Assembly (NCBI RefSeq): GCF_030272615.1
Contig: NC_081415.1
Location: 605,501,137 to 605,565,136, forward strand
Source of the DNA: Cryptomeria japonica
Lineage: Eukaryota > Streptophyta > Pinopsida > Cupressales > Cupressaceae
DNA: 64,000 nt
Direction: 5' to 3'
Below the pieces are notes generated by a model, which worked only from the letters and a program-made list of their open reading frames with translations, was not told the origin of the DNA and searched no databases. Shown here piece after piece: positions 24,930 to 37,100 of this stretch. Positions within the stretch are counted from its first letter, which is position 1; every line of letters begins with the position of its first letter. The position numbers and the translations under genes were made by a program.

Positions 24930-26274
24930 GCTCTGAAGCGGCCATCCGTTGACTCCCTACTACCTGTCCCTGAGGGCAATCCCTCGCCAAATGCCCCATG
25001 GCTCCACATGTAAAGCAAGCACCCCGTGCCTGGAACTGGGCACCCTGAGGCCTAGAAAAAGCCTGACCTCCTGTCCTACTGGATCCGTTGTACCCACCCC
25101 TGGAGGACTGCTGAGTCCCCGCCGGCTGTGTGTACTGCCCCTGTGCTCTCTGATCACGTTTCTGTCCCTGAGTCTGCCACTGCTTGGGCTTGGAGCCCTG
25201 CGGATACTGTGGAGGCTTCTGCCTCTGGTTCTGTGGTGTCTGTTGTGGAGGAGGGGGTTTGGAGAACCCCTGAGAATTTCGGTTGTTCCCCTTCCAATGT
25301 GGTTTCTGGAATCCATAAGTCTGAGGTGCGGGATTTCGGTTCTGATACCGATCCCTATTGTCCTGTGGTCTAACCTGAATTTCCTCGGCAATCAGTGCCT
25401 TCTCTACAGCAACCCGAAGGCTCTCTGGAGCGGACATCCTAACAGGCCCGGCTATACCGGCATTGAATCCCCTGATGAAGCGGTTTACAAGAAGTTTCTC
25501 ATCCTTTAGATAATCTACATATGGCAACAACTCAAAGAATTTACTCTCATATTGGGTTACTAACAAGCCTTTTTGTTGGAGATCATGAAATTCGTCTATA
25601 CGACGCTGCCTGAAGTGCTCTGATAGGTACCTCTCACGGAACCTCTCTGTGAATATCTCCCAAGTGAGTGTATCAGGAACTAATCCGCATTTGTACTCTT
25701 CCTGTCTCCACCAGGTGGAGGCTGTCCCTCTCAGAAGATGAATTGCAACACGTGCTTTCAAGTTGCTCTCATAAGAACGCAACGCAAAGCACCTCTCAAG
25801 ACTCAGAAGCCATGCCTCGGCCTCTACCCCATCTATAGAACCTCCGAAGGATGGTGGTTGGAGGCGCATGACCTCCTTGATGAGATCCCCTGGATCTCGA
25901 CGACCTCTCTCAAAATAAACTGGTTCCACCGCAGGAGGTGGTCCTGGCCTATGCACTGACTCTGGCTCATTACCACCCTGACTCTCTACAGGAATCGGAG
26001 TTGGGCTCCTACTTCGTTCTCTATCAATAGATCTATGACTCCCAGAGTCATGGCTCCTAGCCTGATGGTTCTCTGCTGGAATCCTTTCTTGAACAATGCC
26101 AATAAGATTCTGAATGGCTGCTAAGAGGTCTCGGTTAGGTTCATTTGGCTGTTCGGGAGGTGCTCATGGGTTCTCCTCTGGAACCGATGCCTCCCTCTCT
26201 TCCTCATTGCATGCTATGCGCTCACGTCTAGGACCCCGTCCGCGCTTGCGAGCTTGTCGCGTCAACGGAGGCAT
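24930..26274 (-). pseudogene. gag of element C
   Basis: ATG at 26272-26274 gives MPPLTRQARKRGRGPRRER. A TGA at 26164-26166 is the only early stop. The retrotransposon Gag core includes WLLSLERCF, LLRGTASTWW and FRERYLSEHFRQ (about 25810-25600). A Gln/Pro/Gly-rich linker follows, then one perfect CCHC zinc knuckle, CFTCGAMGHLARDC (24976-25017). It packages element RNA. It runs straight into protease without a frameshift. The start was chosen because it is the first ATG after the primer site and in frame with the rest. Confidence 0.93.
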
Positions 26275-26410
26275 CCTAAGAGGAAATAAGACAAAACAAT
26301 TAATTTATTTCTTTTAGAATTAAACTTATTTAAATTCAAAATTCCATTAACAAAATAATTTTAAAATATTCTAAGGCGAAACGTAAGTGAGTAAGGCTCC
26401 TAGTGTGGAA

Positions 26411-26429
26411 ACCTTGCTCTGATACCAAA
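26411..26429 (-). other. Primer-binding site of C (initiator Met-tRNA)
   Basis: Minus strand TTTGGTATCAGAGCAAGGT, one base inside the LTR boundary at 26431. It contains an exact TGGTATCAGAGC. Confidence 0.92.
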
Positions 26430-27246
26430 ATGTCATGCCGAAAATTTAGGGCAAAAACGGAACAATTTTTTTTTTTTTAAAACATACTAAATTAATTAAC
26501 AAGTTCACTCTTGCGACAAGCGTTAAAGAAACTTTCATTATTAAACTCGAGCTAATTCTGAAACGAACTAAGCATCGATTAATCATTAAGTTTAAATTGC
26601 GGAAAACCTACTAGTTAAATTCTATCTCCCAGAGATACTTAGACAATAGGTTTATTAAATTTATCAAACTAAAGGAAATAGGAGAGGTATTTTAATTTTA
26701 TCTCCCGATATGACTATATAGTCCTTTCAAATTTTTTTAAAAAAATTTCTCTTTATAATTTATCCCATATTAAAATCAGGATTATTTAAATATATACATA
26801 TATTCATATTTGAATATGCATATATTTATATATTAAAATTTAATTACTATACAAATGCTCAAAAATTCATATATTTACATATATATATATATATTCCCAT
26901 ATATATATATGGAAACATATATATATATATATATATATATATTTTACTTAAATGGTAGATATTTTAATTCTAAATTTGAATACCATTATAATTTCCTAAT
27001 TAAAAAAACCATATTGTTGCCCAACCCTAATTAGGGTTCTAATTTCTTTTATAAATATTTTCTAAACTAAGTAATATTTTTATTCTTTTTTTTTAATTAA
27101 ATTGCCCTAGCCCCTTTCGGGCTAGCATTTAACCCAATTTTCTTTTTAACAGACAAAGTTTCATGTTGGGCCGAAGACCCTACAAGCGGCCACGATCTCA
27201 TTGTTGCAGGTCACGGGAGTTTCGGGTGGCGGGCTGGCCGCGCGCA

Positions 27247-27377
27247 CCACTATGTGAGCTCATAGTGGGGGCCGCTAGCGGCTCCCCACTGTGTGGCCAC
27301 ACAGTGGCGGCCGTGGCCATCCACTGTGTGCACACAGTGGGCACCGCGCGGTCGTCCACTGTGCGTACACACAATGG
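27247..27377. repeat. Palindrome array in C 5' LTR (4 units)
   Basis: Units at 27247-27268, 27286-27307, 27321-27340 and 27356-27377. The second is a perfect 22-nt palindrome and the third a perfect 20-nt one. In the first, both arms differ from the 3' LTR copy by matching changes (G to A in one arm, C to T in the other), so the stem is kept. Confidence 0.9.
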
Positions 27378-27629
27378 AGTCCGCGGGGGGCCCCAAACAT
27401 ATTTTTCTTATAATTTTAAAAAAATATATATATAATATATAATAATATATATATATATATAATAATATATATATATATACATTTTCATAACTTAAATAAG
27501 CATAGTTAAAAAGATGAAATTTATTTCAATATAAATTTATATATGGTTTTTTTTTGAAAGAGAATTTTACATGCAAAATTTTAAACCAATATAATCAAGG
27601 GAAAAACATTAAGTTAAATCAAAAATATA

Positions 27630-27634
<5 letters not shown>

Positions 27635-27713
<79 letters not shown>
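27635..27713. repeat. AT microsatellite in C 5' LTR
   Basis: Uninterrupted (AT)n of about 80 bp; the equivalent run in the 3' LTR (18943-18994) is about 50 bp. Confidence 0.9.
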
Positions 27714-27717
<4 letters not shown>

Positions 27718-30216
27718 AATACATCTATAAAATAAGCTTTTAAATCAATGCTAACTAAAATACAATTTAAAGTATTATTCAAAGATTCATTATACTTTTT
27801 CTGGAAATAAAGAAATTCATTTTTTTTTTTTTCTTTTTTTTCAATAAAATATTCAAATAAAACAACTTTTTTTCCATTTTAAAATACTTATAATCTTTCA
27901 GCATAATTAGACTTCTATTTTGCCTCAAGTAAAAATATAGGTAAAATCTAAATGAAAACAATTCTTTTATTTCTTTCCAAAATACATAAAGCTTTTGCAT
28001 GCTACACAAATTAACTTTCCTTTTTTAAATAAGCCAGAAGTAGAAATAACAAGCTTTTCTTATTTACAACATCTCTAAGATAATCTTCCAATTTACAGAA
28101 TGTATTCTCTGAATAGTCACAACAATAAAGCTTCAAGTCTACTTTCACAAAATACAACTTGTTCCTCTTTTCTATAAATGAGGCATATTTCCATAGCAAC
28201 TTTAAACAAACTTCTGCAATTGAATTTAAGTATCTTCAATAACAATCTTCTGTATCTCTTTCATGGTTCCTATTCTCTTTCCACTGATTTTCCTGCATAA
28301 AAGAAGACACAAATATGACCACGGAGTGCTCACCTCCCAGCCTAGGCTAACTGGTAGCCACCCCCGAGCTCGGAGAACCAATTCCTAGATGGGTAACTAA
28401 CAGGCAAACACATAGAAAGCAAAGCATACAGATATTCCAGACACATTCCCAACCTGGCTTTCACAGCACCACACCCTGGTGGTGATCATTTCAAAGGGTG
28501 GTAGTGGACCAAATACCCTGAGGAGAATCTGCAAGTATGAAATAAACAAGAAGCCACCTCATGACACAATAAAAATATCAAGAATCTCAATCCCCATATT
28601 CCTTATGCCCCCCAAAGGCATTCTAGCCTTATATCCCTCCTTATGACCCCCATTGCCCAAACAGGCCATGCAGCAAGGGTCACACAAAGATCCCTTGTGA
28701 TCGCTCTCAAAAGAGAGTCTTTCACTCAAGGGCTGTCACTGCTACCACCCTCAAGATCCTCTTCTCTCCCAAGAGTAAGAGATCTTGAGAAAACTCCCAA
28801 AACAAAGCAAATCATAAACAAAATACTAAAAGAATTTCACGCATAGAACTTCAAGATTTCAGATTTCTTATTCAACAATTTCCAGACATAAACAAGAAGA
28901 AGACATTAAAAGTAAAAATTGAAACCAACCTTAATCTGCCCAAAGGTTATTATGATGTCTGAAGAAGAGCTGCCCAATCCACAAATCTTTTTCCTTCTAC
29001 CCTTATTCAAATTCCTCTATTCCATAACATTATTTTTTCTTCTAAATTTTCTTCTGTCTCCAAAAATGGAGAGTGGGTGATTACCCTGCTATTCCCAAAA
29101 ATCTTCCTTAAGAAGCACACTCTCTGAGTTCTCACAGGATTCTAAAAAAAAAACAAAAAGAAGAAAGAAAGCAAAAATGCAAAAAGACTCTCATTCCAAA
29201 AGGAAAAATCTTGATTAGATTTAACTTCTAATTTTCAATTTTCGCTCAACTCAAAAAAGCCAATTTTTAAAGTGTTAAAAAGATCATTATAAAGTAGAAA
29301 CTTGCCTAAAATTACCCCTAACCCCTAGGTATACCTTATGGGCTTTAGGAAACCCTATTAAACTACCCCTAGGTGTTCATTTAACCCATTTTAAACCCTT
29401 CTGAAGTTTATTTTCGGGTCAAACATAAGTTGACCACTCCAAATATTATATTCCCAAAGTATTTATGACAACACATTAATTTATTAAAGAACTATAATTA
29501 AACACTTTCCCTCCAAGAGACAAAATAATTAAATTTAAATACACACGTGTCAAGTGACACAATTAAAACACTTTTACAAAAATAAAACATGAAGTTGTCT
29601 CTTGAGGTTTTTACACATTAAAATTTAATTAACACTCTAACACTCATGCAGCATATACAGTTACGAATAAAATACAACACAAACGGGGTGTTGTCTCTCC
29701 AAATAGACAAACCCTGGCTTTACGAACATACATAGGTCTAGGTTTGATTCTCCGTAATTTTCCATGGTCACATGGTAAATTTCCTGCGCATCTCAATTTA
29801 CACATTAGTACTTCCAAATATCCAATTATAATATAATTCAATAATATAACAATGCACATCATCAGTAGCATGCAATTTTCATTTGTACAGATCAAATACA
29901 ACTTTTACCAAGCAATTTCACATAAGCAATTTTCATCCCAATTCACATAAACTAAACATACATCATAGTTCTACATTCAGAATAAAGTCCTACAAATTCA
30001 ATAGCGACATCTATCATTGCAATATCATTCTATCTAATAATCATGTAGTGTCCTATCTCATAAAGCATGTGAGTAAGTCATCAAATCATAGCAATGTTAT
30101 CCAAATCCTGAAATCATATAAGTTCTAAGTCTCAAAATGCATCAAAATAAAGTATCCACAATAGTCTAAATATAAAATCCACCGAATGTCAGACTAAGTC
30201 GAGGTGAGGCCTCACA

Positions 30217-30375
30217 GCGACCAAAGAAATCCTTCTAACCTATCGGTGCCAGTGTAGAATCTATGAAGTGCCTACCAATATACCATAGAATCAAAACATG
30301 AAGCCAGAACATAAAATCATGTTGTCATCAATGACAACATAATGAAACCAACCAATAGAGTGTCAATTGCCAACA
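30217..30375 (-). repeat. 3' LTR of D, inner piece
   Basis: Resumes after the C target duplication with CAAAGAAATCCTTCT and ends TGCCAACA, matching 43681-43841. Together with 16762-17547 it gives a 940-bp LTR, against 942 bp for the other copy. Confidence 0.88.
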
Positions 30376-30590
30376 ATCTCCCCCTTTGGCATTGATGGCA
30401 ACACTCATGTGGAAAATGGTCAAGGTTCGATCTGTCGATTTCGTCCTTCCCTACTCCCCCTGAGCTGAATAACAAAAATAATCCATATCTCCAAAACTCC
30501 AAAAACTCTATAACTCCCCCTAATGTATGCAACTTTTTATTCTTTTTCACATCTATACTACTCTCCCTTTGACATCAATGCCCAAAAAAT
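30376..30590 (-). promoter_or_regulatory. Polypurine-tract cluster of D
   Basis: Minus-strand GGGGGAG tracts near 30378-30385, 30456-30463 and 30512-30519, and a weaker one near 30563. The first, CCAAAGGGGGAGAT, abuts the LTR. Copies of ATTGATG(T/C)CAAAG flank the outer ones. Confidence 0.7.
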
Positions 30591-30645
30591 TGTAGAAAGA
30601 ATGTGAAAGAATAAGAATTATACTATGAATGCCTCCAAAAATGTC

Positions 30646-31260
30646 TTACCAGAGCTTGACCAATTTCAAATTTCCCAAATAAGCTTTCTCTAGTAACTCC
30701 ACATAAGTATCCCAGCCAATTTTGAATGTACTGGAAATAGATACAAGTCCACTCAATAAATGTGTAAAAGATTCTTTTTCATTTACCTCTGCTGGTGTGG
30801 GCTTTCCCACCATATTCATGCATTCTTTCTTATGTACATAGAGTGAATCCAATCTTGGGCTCACCAAGCCTCTCAGAATTCTGGCTCTTAGAATTATTTT
30901 ATCTCTTTCCTTCTCAAGAGCAGAAATTTGGTTCTCCAAAATCAAAATTTGACCATCAATTGATGTTGTCAATGAAATTAATCCATCAAAAGAGTTAGCA
31001 ATACTTGCAATTTTCTCCTGAATCTCTTTTATCTTTTTATTTACATTTGATGTAATTATTTCAGTATTCCAACCTACCCTATATATATTTGTACATTGTT
31101 TCAAAGAATTTTCTATTAGGATTAGCTTCTCCTTAATCTTTTTCTTCTCTGTCTCAATTACCTGATCGAAAGCAGCTCTGTTAGCCTGAGTAAATATTTC
31201 TAGTGCTTGCTGGTTAGAGATTTGTTGTAAGGACGAAAAGTCTTTTGATATGTGCTCAGT
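30646..31260 (-). pseudogene. D unknown ORF, C-terminal part
   Basis: About 200 residues, open, ending at 30646. Rich in Lys, Glu, Ile and Leu with heptad spacing, so probably coiled coil (for example ENQISALEKERDKIILRAR). It corresponds in place and style to the ends of the F and Z ORFs. The frame runs on into the antisense of the E LTR up to 31365, but that part belongs to E. The true upstream part is at 39116-41695. Confidence 0.6.
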
Positions 31261-31265
31261 GATTA

Positions 31266-32858
31266 TAGTGCAGGAGCACCCTTCTAAGGTCTTCCTCCAT
31301 TTGATTTTGTTGGGATTTTGCTTCTTTAAGAAGCCATGTAAATGTAATAAGAGCCAAGAGCTCATTGGTCTTGTTTAGGTCCTAGTTTAGGTCCTAGGTT
31401 CACAAGTGTATGTTGAGTTTTCTTTTGGAGTAGAGGGTATGTGTTCCCATTGATGAGTTTGGGGTCCTTTTAGCATGGTTGTGTCCATAAGATAGCCCAA
31501 TGTAGGCCTACAAGTCAAGAAAAGCAACATTGCAAAAGTTGCTCAAAACTTGCAAAAAGTTGCATGACAACTTTTCAAAGTTGTCATGCAACTTTTCCAC
31601 CTAATAGGTCATAACCTTAGCTTGGCATGGAGAACCCTAACCTTGGTACACAAACTAAGGCAAAGACATTATATATTGTTGCAAACCCTAAAATGAGGGG
31701 TGGGATGTCAGATTGTACGGCCAAAGGGAAAAGACCTTGACTGTGACTGTGTTTTTGTTGCTAGTCGGCACAAATGGAGCATTAAAAGATTGAAAATGGA
31801 TTATTCTATAGACTAAACTATGTTGAGAGTCTTTTATTGTGAATATAATTTCATTTTGAGCATTTAGGTTAGGTTTATTGTGTAGGTTTTGTGTGCTTTG
31901 TAAATATTTTGTGAGTTACTCTTTCACTATCCATTTTTGGACTATTTTGTGTAAATGGGTTGACAACTCCTATCCCCATTGTGGAAACACCATGAAACCA
32001 AGGGGAATAGGAGTGCAGATCCTATATAGTATCTTAGAGGAATCAGGGCCCTTGAAGATGTAGGAAAGCCTTTCAAAGACCCACTCCTAGGCGAGATTGG
32101 ACTGTACCTGACTAGGAAGGGTTGAGGTTGCAGAGGTCCATGAGAGAAAGGAAGGAAAAGGAAGGAGGCACCCTTTAGAGGAGTTGTAGAGGGGTGTGTG
32201 GAGCACCATTGGTGAGAAGGAGGAGCTTCCACCAATTGAGATAAGGTGGTGAATATAGAAAACCATCAATGCGACCCTAGCAGGCCTAAAAACCCTCATA
32301 AAAACCCTCAAAAACCCCTAAATTCACCTAGGGCAGTGTATGGACACTTGGAGGCCCAAAATTAGGCAAATATTTGGGCCTTTGCCAAATGAATAGTAGT
32401 CCCTTTAGGAAGTTTCACAAGTTTGGGCATCATTTGCAAGAGGAAGCCCTAAAAGTCCAGAATGAAGGCCTTATTAGGCACATTCCTTGTAGCCCTATTT
32501 AGTAGGAAAGAAGCAAAATAGTGAGATCGGTAACAAATAGGAAGGTCAAAACCTCTTGGGGGCACATGAATGGGTGGAGAACTATGTCAAAGACCTACCC
32601 TATCCTTGCTAGGACCTGAGAAGGTATAGGAAGAGTTAAACCCTTATTAGCCTATGTGAGGGTATTTGGAGCTTGTGAGTAGGTGAGACCTTAAGAGAAG
32701 AATCACATGTTGTTGGTGGGTGGATTGGGCAAGGCTAGGGGATTACATAAGAAAGGGAAGTCCTAGAGACCCTAGGGTGTGGTTGGAACACCTGGTGATC
32801 CAAGGAGAGCATCAAAGAGCATAGACTAGGGTAGTCTATCCCATACCCATTCCCATCA
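31266..32858 (+). repeat. 5' LTR of E
   Basis: 1,593 bp ending CCCATCA. Contains a short local duplication of GTCCTAGTTTAG near 31379-31400 absent from the 3' copy, and the inverted repeat at 31555-31596. Confidence 0.9.
31555..31596. repeat. 20-bp perfect inverted repeat in E 5' LTR
   Basis: AAAAGTTGCATGACAACTTT (31555-31574) is exactly reverse-complemented at 31577-31596 with a TC spacer. It is preserved unchanged in the other LTR although the LTRs have diverged. Confidence 0.92.
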
Positions 32859-32860
32859 GA

Positions 32861-32878
32861 TTGGTATCAGAGCAAGTT
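32861..32878 (+). other. Primer-binding site of E (initiator Met-tRNA)
   Basis: TTGGTATCAGAGCAAGTT, two bases after the LTR; an exact TGGTATCAGAGC. Confidence 0.92.
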
Positions 32879-32937
32879 AAAGATTTGGTGGACCGTGCAT
32901 GTCTCTATATTCTGGTGAATCAGTAGGGGAGAAAATA

Positions 32938-34113
32938 ATGGTCACTAATGAAGAGCTGGCTAAGGAGGTAGAAGAACAAAATGATAAAAATAGACTCCTT
33001 GAAGATGCTATGAGTGAGATAAGGAACAAGCTACAAGAAGTGGTTGATTAGAGATTACAAGAACTCTAGGGTGTGGACACTAGTGACAGAGGCAAGAAAG
33101 CTATTGATCTTGATGATATCATACCTAAACTAGACCCCTTAATCAATGAAGAACCTTTTGTAAAGGCCATCAAGGATTTGAATACAAAAGATTTTGAAGG
33201 ATTGCCACATTTCAGTGGAAGGATGGACATAGACACCATCATGGAATGGATTGAAGGTATGGAGAACCACTTTGAGTGTGAAGGTGTGACAAAAGCTCAA
33301 AAGGTTAAGGTTGCCAAATCAAGACTAAGGGGAGCAGCCTTGACATGGTGGAAGTACTTGCAAGAGGAGAGAATTAGTATGGGAAAGCTACCTATTGCAA
33401 ACTAGAAGGCCATGGTGAGTAAGATCAAGGAGAACTACTTGCCAGAGGATTATGAAGTCCAACTTCATAAGAAGAGACAAGGATTGAAGTAGAAAGACCT
33501 TGATGTGGCCTCCTATGTAGAGGAGTTTCAAAATCTTTGTCTTAGATCCAAAGTCCAAGAAGAGGAATCCATCAAGGTGGCTAGGTATCTAAGTGGCCTA
33601 AAGTGGAACATCCAGGAGGAGATAAGCCTATGGACTCCTACCACTATCCAAAAGTGTCATTAGCTTGCTACTAAGGTGGAAGAGAGGAGCAAAAGGAAGG
33701 GAGACTCCAACCACAGGGGTAGAGGTAGAGGTAGAGATCAAATGAATCACCGAGGTGGTTACCAAAGCAAGGAAAGTGAGCAAAGGAATCAAGGAGGGTC
33801 CAAGTTGACTGAGCATAACAATGAAATGACTCTTAGAGGAGGCAATTCTCTAGGAAGAGGTGCACAAGGGGGCCCAAATAGGAGCAGAGGTATGGGTAGG
33901 GGTAATTCATACTTTGCAACCATGAAATGCTACAATTGTGGTCAATTAGGACACCCAACCTATAGATGCTCTAACAAGCCTACCTCATCAAACATTGGAA
34001 AGAGGGTTGCTTATGCCCATGAATACACATCAAGCAAAAAAACACCTAAGGTGGACCATATTGAATCAGAGATTGGAGAAAATATGATGTTCAATAGAGT
34101 CTTGATAAGATAG
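32938..34113 (+). pseudogene. gag of element E
   Basis: ATG at 32938 (MVTNEELAKEVEEQNDKN), a short coiled coil, then the Gag core LPHFSGRMDID, WIEGMENHF and GAALTWWKYL (about 33200-33370). A basic Arg/Gly-rich linker (RGRGRGRD, GRGAQGG) leads to a perfect CCHC knuckle, CYNCGQLGHPTYRC (33928-33969). Stops at 33049-33051, 33067-33069, about 33403, 33490 and 33660, all single-base changes that leave the frame intact; most sit where Gln or Trp is expected. Confidence 0.92.
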
Positions 34114-37100
34114 CCAGTTAAGGATGAACCTAAGCATAGAAGAGAATTGTTTAGGGTGAGACGCAAAATCCTTGGGAAGGTTTGCAAGGTGATAGTTGAT
34201 TCAGGGTCAACTGATAACACCATATCCGATGAGGAAGCCAAGAAGTTGAAACTCACAAAGATACCCCACACTAGCCCTTACAAGGTGACATGATTGAATC
34301 AAGGACAGAGTGTGCTTGTCAATGAATAGACTTGGGTGGAGTTCTCTATTGGAGGATACAAGGATAAGATCCTTTGTGATGTGTTACCCATGGATGCTTC
34401 TCATCTGCTGCCAGGTAGACCTTGGAAATTTGATAGGAAGATGATCTATGATGGAGAGGAAAACTCCATTTCCTTCAAGAAGGATAGCAGAACCTATAAG
34501 ATTCAGTCTCTGACAGAGAATGATGAGGGAACCTCAAGAACACCTAGTGTCTTACTTAATACTGGTAAAGAGTTCTTACACCTGCTACATGAAGAGGAGA
34601 TAGTGGGATGTGTCATATTTGTGAAGCCAAAGGAGGAGGAAGTTAAGTTGCAGACAGAGGTACCTAAGGAGGTAAAGCAAATGTTGCAAGAGTATAAAGA
34701 CATAGTGAGTGACGGAGCACCTGCAACACTTCCACCAAGAAGTTCTATAAGCCATCAAATAGACTTTGTCCCCAGTGCATCCCTACCCAATAAAGTAGAA
34801 TATAAGCTCACACCTGATCAAAACAAGGAGGTGGCAAGGCAAGTGCAAGAGTTGTTAGATCAAGGATTGATCAAGAAGAGCATCAACCCATGTGTAGTCC
34901 CAGTAGTACTAGCAACAAAGATGGGAGGAAAGTGGAGACGTTGCACTGATTCAAGGGCAATCAATAGGATCACCATAAGGTATAGATTTCCTATTCCTAG
35001 AATAGAGGATTTGATGGACTATTTAGGAGGTGCCATATATTTTACTAAGTTGGACCTTAAAAGTGGTTATCATCAGATTAGGATCAAGGAGGGTGATGAG
35101 TGGAAGACTTCTTTTAAGACCATAGAAGGGTTGTATGAATGGCTTGTGATGCCATTTGGACTTACCAATGCCCCAAGAACCTTCATAAGGTTGATGAATG
35201 AGGTGTTGAAGGACTTCATAGGAAGATTTTTGGTGGTGTACTTAGATGACATACTCATCTATAGCAGAACCAAAGAGGAGCACCTAGAACATTTGAGGTT
35301 AGTCCTAGAGAGGTTGCATGAAGAGAAGTGTGACTTTTTGAAGAAAGAGTTAGTCTACTTGGGGTTTGTGGTATCTAAGGGAACCTTGAAGATGGATCCA
35401 AGCAAAGTGGAGGCAATCTTGAATTGGCTTGCCCCTAAAACAGGGACTGAAGTTAGGATTTTCCATGGTTTAGCCCAATTCTATAGAAAGTTTGTGAGGA
35501 ACTTAAGTGGCATATGTGCACCAGTACTTGACACCATAAAAGGAGGCCTTAAAACTAAGTTCAAATGGATTGAACAAGCTGATGAAGAATTCCAATTATT
35601 GAAGCAAGAAGTAGCCACAAAACCCATCCTACTCTTACCTACTTTTGACAAGCTATTCACATTGGAATGTGATGCAAGTGGCATTGTAGTAGGGGTGTAT
35701 TGAGTCAAGAGGGAAGGCCTATGGAATTTTTTAGTGAGAAGCTTAGTGAGGAAAGGAAGAGGTATTCAGAATATGATCTAGAGTTGTATGCACTAGTTCA
35801 GTCTCTCAAGAAGTGGAGGCATTACCTACTCCCAAAAGAATTTGTGGTGTTCATAGATAACCAGGCTTTGAGTTACATTAACATTCAAAAGAAGCTTAGC
35901 AATAGACATTTGAAGTGGATGGAGTACTTCCAATCCTTTACCTTTACCATCAAGCATAAAAAGGGACAACTTAACAAGGTGGCCAATGCTTTAAGCTAAA
36001 AGTTGTTGACTGTCCAAGAATTACAATTGTAGAGCATAGGGATAGAAGGTTTCAAGGATCTCTATGAAGAAGACAAGGACTTCTCATCAGCCTACAAGAT
36101 CTGGAAGGAGTTTGAGAATAATTTTCATGGTGAGTATGCAGATTACACTCTTCAAAATGGTCTCTTGTTCAAAGGCAATCAGTTATGTGTGCCTAGATGA
36201 TCCATGAGATAAAATCTCATACAAGAGAAACACAATGGTAATCTAAGTGGACACTTTGGAATCAATAAAACTTTGGATCTAGTACAGAGGTACTACTATT
36301 GGCCTAGGTTGCCAAGGGATGTGAGAAGGTATGTGGAACAATGTGGTGTGTCAAAGGGAAAAAGGAGGATCAAGCAATGAAGGCCTCTATCAACCATTAC
36401 TGGTCCCAAATAGGCCTTGGGAGTGTGTGAGCATGGACTTTGTGGTAGGACTCCCCAAGACAGAGATAGGTATGGATAGCATCTATGTGGTGGTAGACAT
36501 ATTTTCTAAGATGAGCCATTTTATTCCATGTAGAAATACTCATGATGCTAGTTATATTGCACATCTCTTCTTTAAGAAGATTGTAAGGATTCATGGACTC
36601 CCATTAAGTATTGTCTCAGATAGTGATAGCAAGTTCATGGGCCATTTTTGGCAAACCTTATGGAGAAGACTAGGGACTAATTTATCATTTATCTTAGCTT
36701 ACAATCCACAAACTGATGGTCAAACTAAAGTTATTAATAAGGTGTTAGGCAACTTGTTGAGGTGTCTAACCAAGGAGTATGGGCAGACTTGGGATCTAGT
36801 TATTCCACAAGCTGAGTATGCCTACAATGACAGTGTAAATAGGACCACTAGAAGGAGTCCTTTTGAGGTTGTCTATGACAGACATCCAAGAGGTGTGTGT
36901 GAACTAAGAGAACTTGGTTCCATGGAGATGAAGAGTGGGCAAGTAGAGGACTTGAATCAAACCATCAAGGAAGTCCAAGAATAGGTCAAGAGAGCCATCC
37001 TAGAGTCTACTCAAAAACTGAAAGCTAAAGTGGATGAAAAAAGGAGAGAGGTTCAATTCAAAGTGGGTTACTATGTGATGGTCCATCTAAGTAAAGCTAG

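Larger units (their letters stand above)
17548..30216 (-). mobile_element. Element C: young Ty3/gypsy chromovirus (Tekay/Del-like)
   Basis: LTRs 17548-21497 and 26431-30216, initiator-Met primer site 26411-26429, and a gag-pol of about 4.8 kb in a single frame ending in a chromodomain-like tail. Target duplication GTGAC (17543-17547) and GCGAC (30217-30221), one mismatch. LTRs of almost 4 kb and the chromodomain type suit the Tekay/Del group. The two LTRs are nearly identical outside AT repeats, making C the youngest layer here. Confidence 0.92.
26431..30216 (-). repeat. 5' LTR of C
   Basis: 3,786 bp, 164 bp shorter than the 3' copy. The difference comes mostly from AT runs and one fewer palindrome. 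Elsewhere only scattered substitutions are seen. Confidence 0.93.

Noticed and set aside
24949-25509. Long + strand ORF of 186 residues
   Set aside because: Antisense shadow of the Gln/Pro-rich linker and zinc knuckle of the C gag.
19060-28199. Identical small ORF pairs at 19060-19480 and 27779-28199, and 19924-20127 and 28643-28846
   Set aside because: They are the same LTR sequence present twice; the duplication is structural, not evidence of a gene.
31261-31365. ORF starting in the E LTR antisense and running into the D tail
   Set aside because: A chance fusion across the E/D junction; the first 30 or so residues are antisense LTR sequence.
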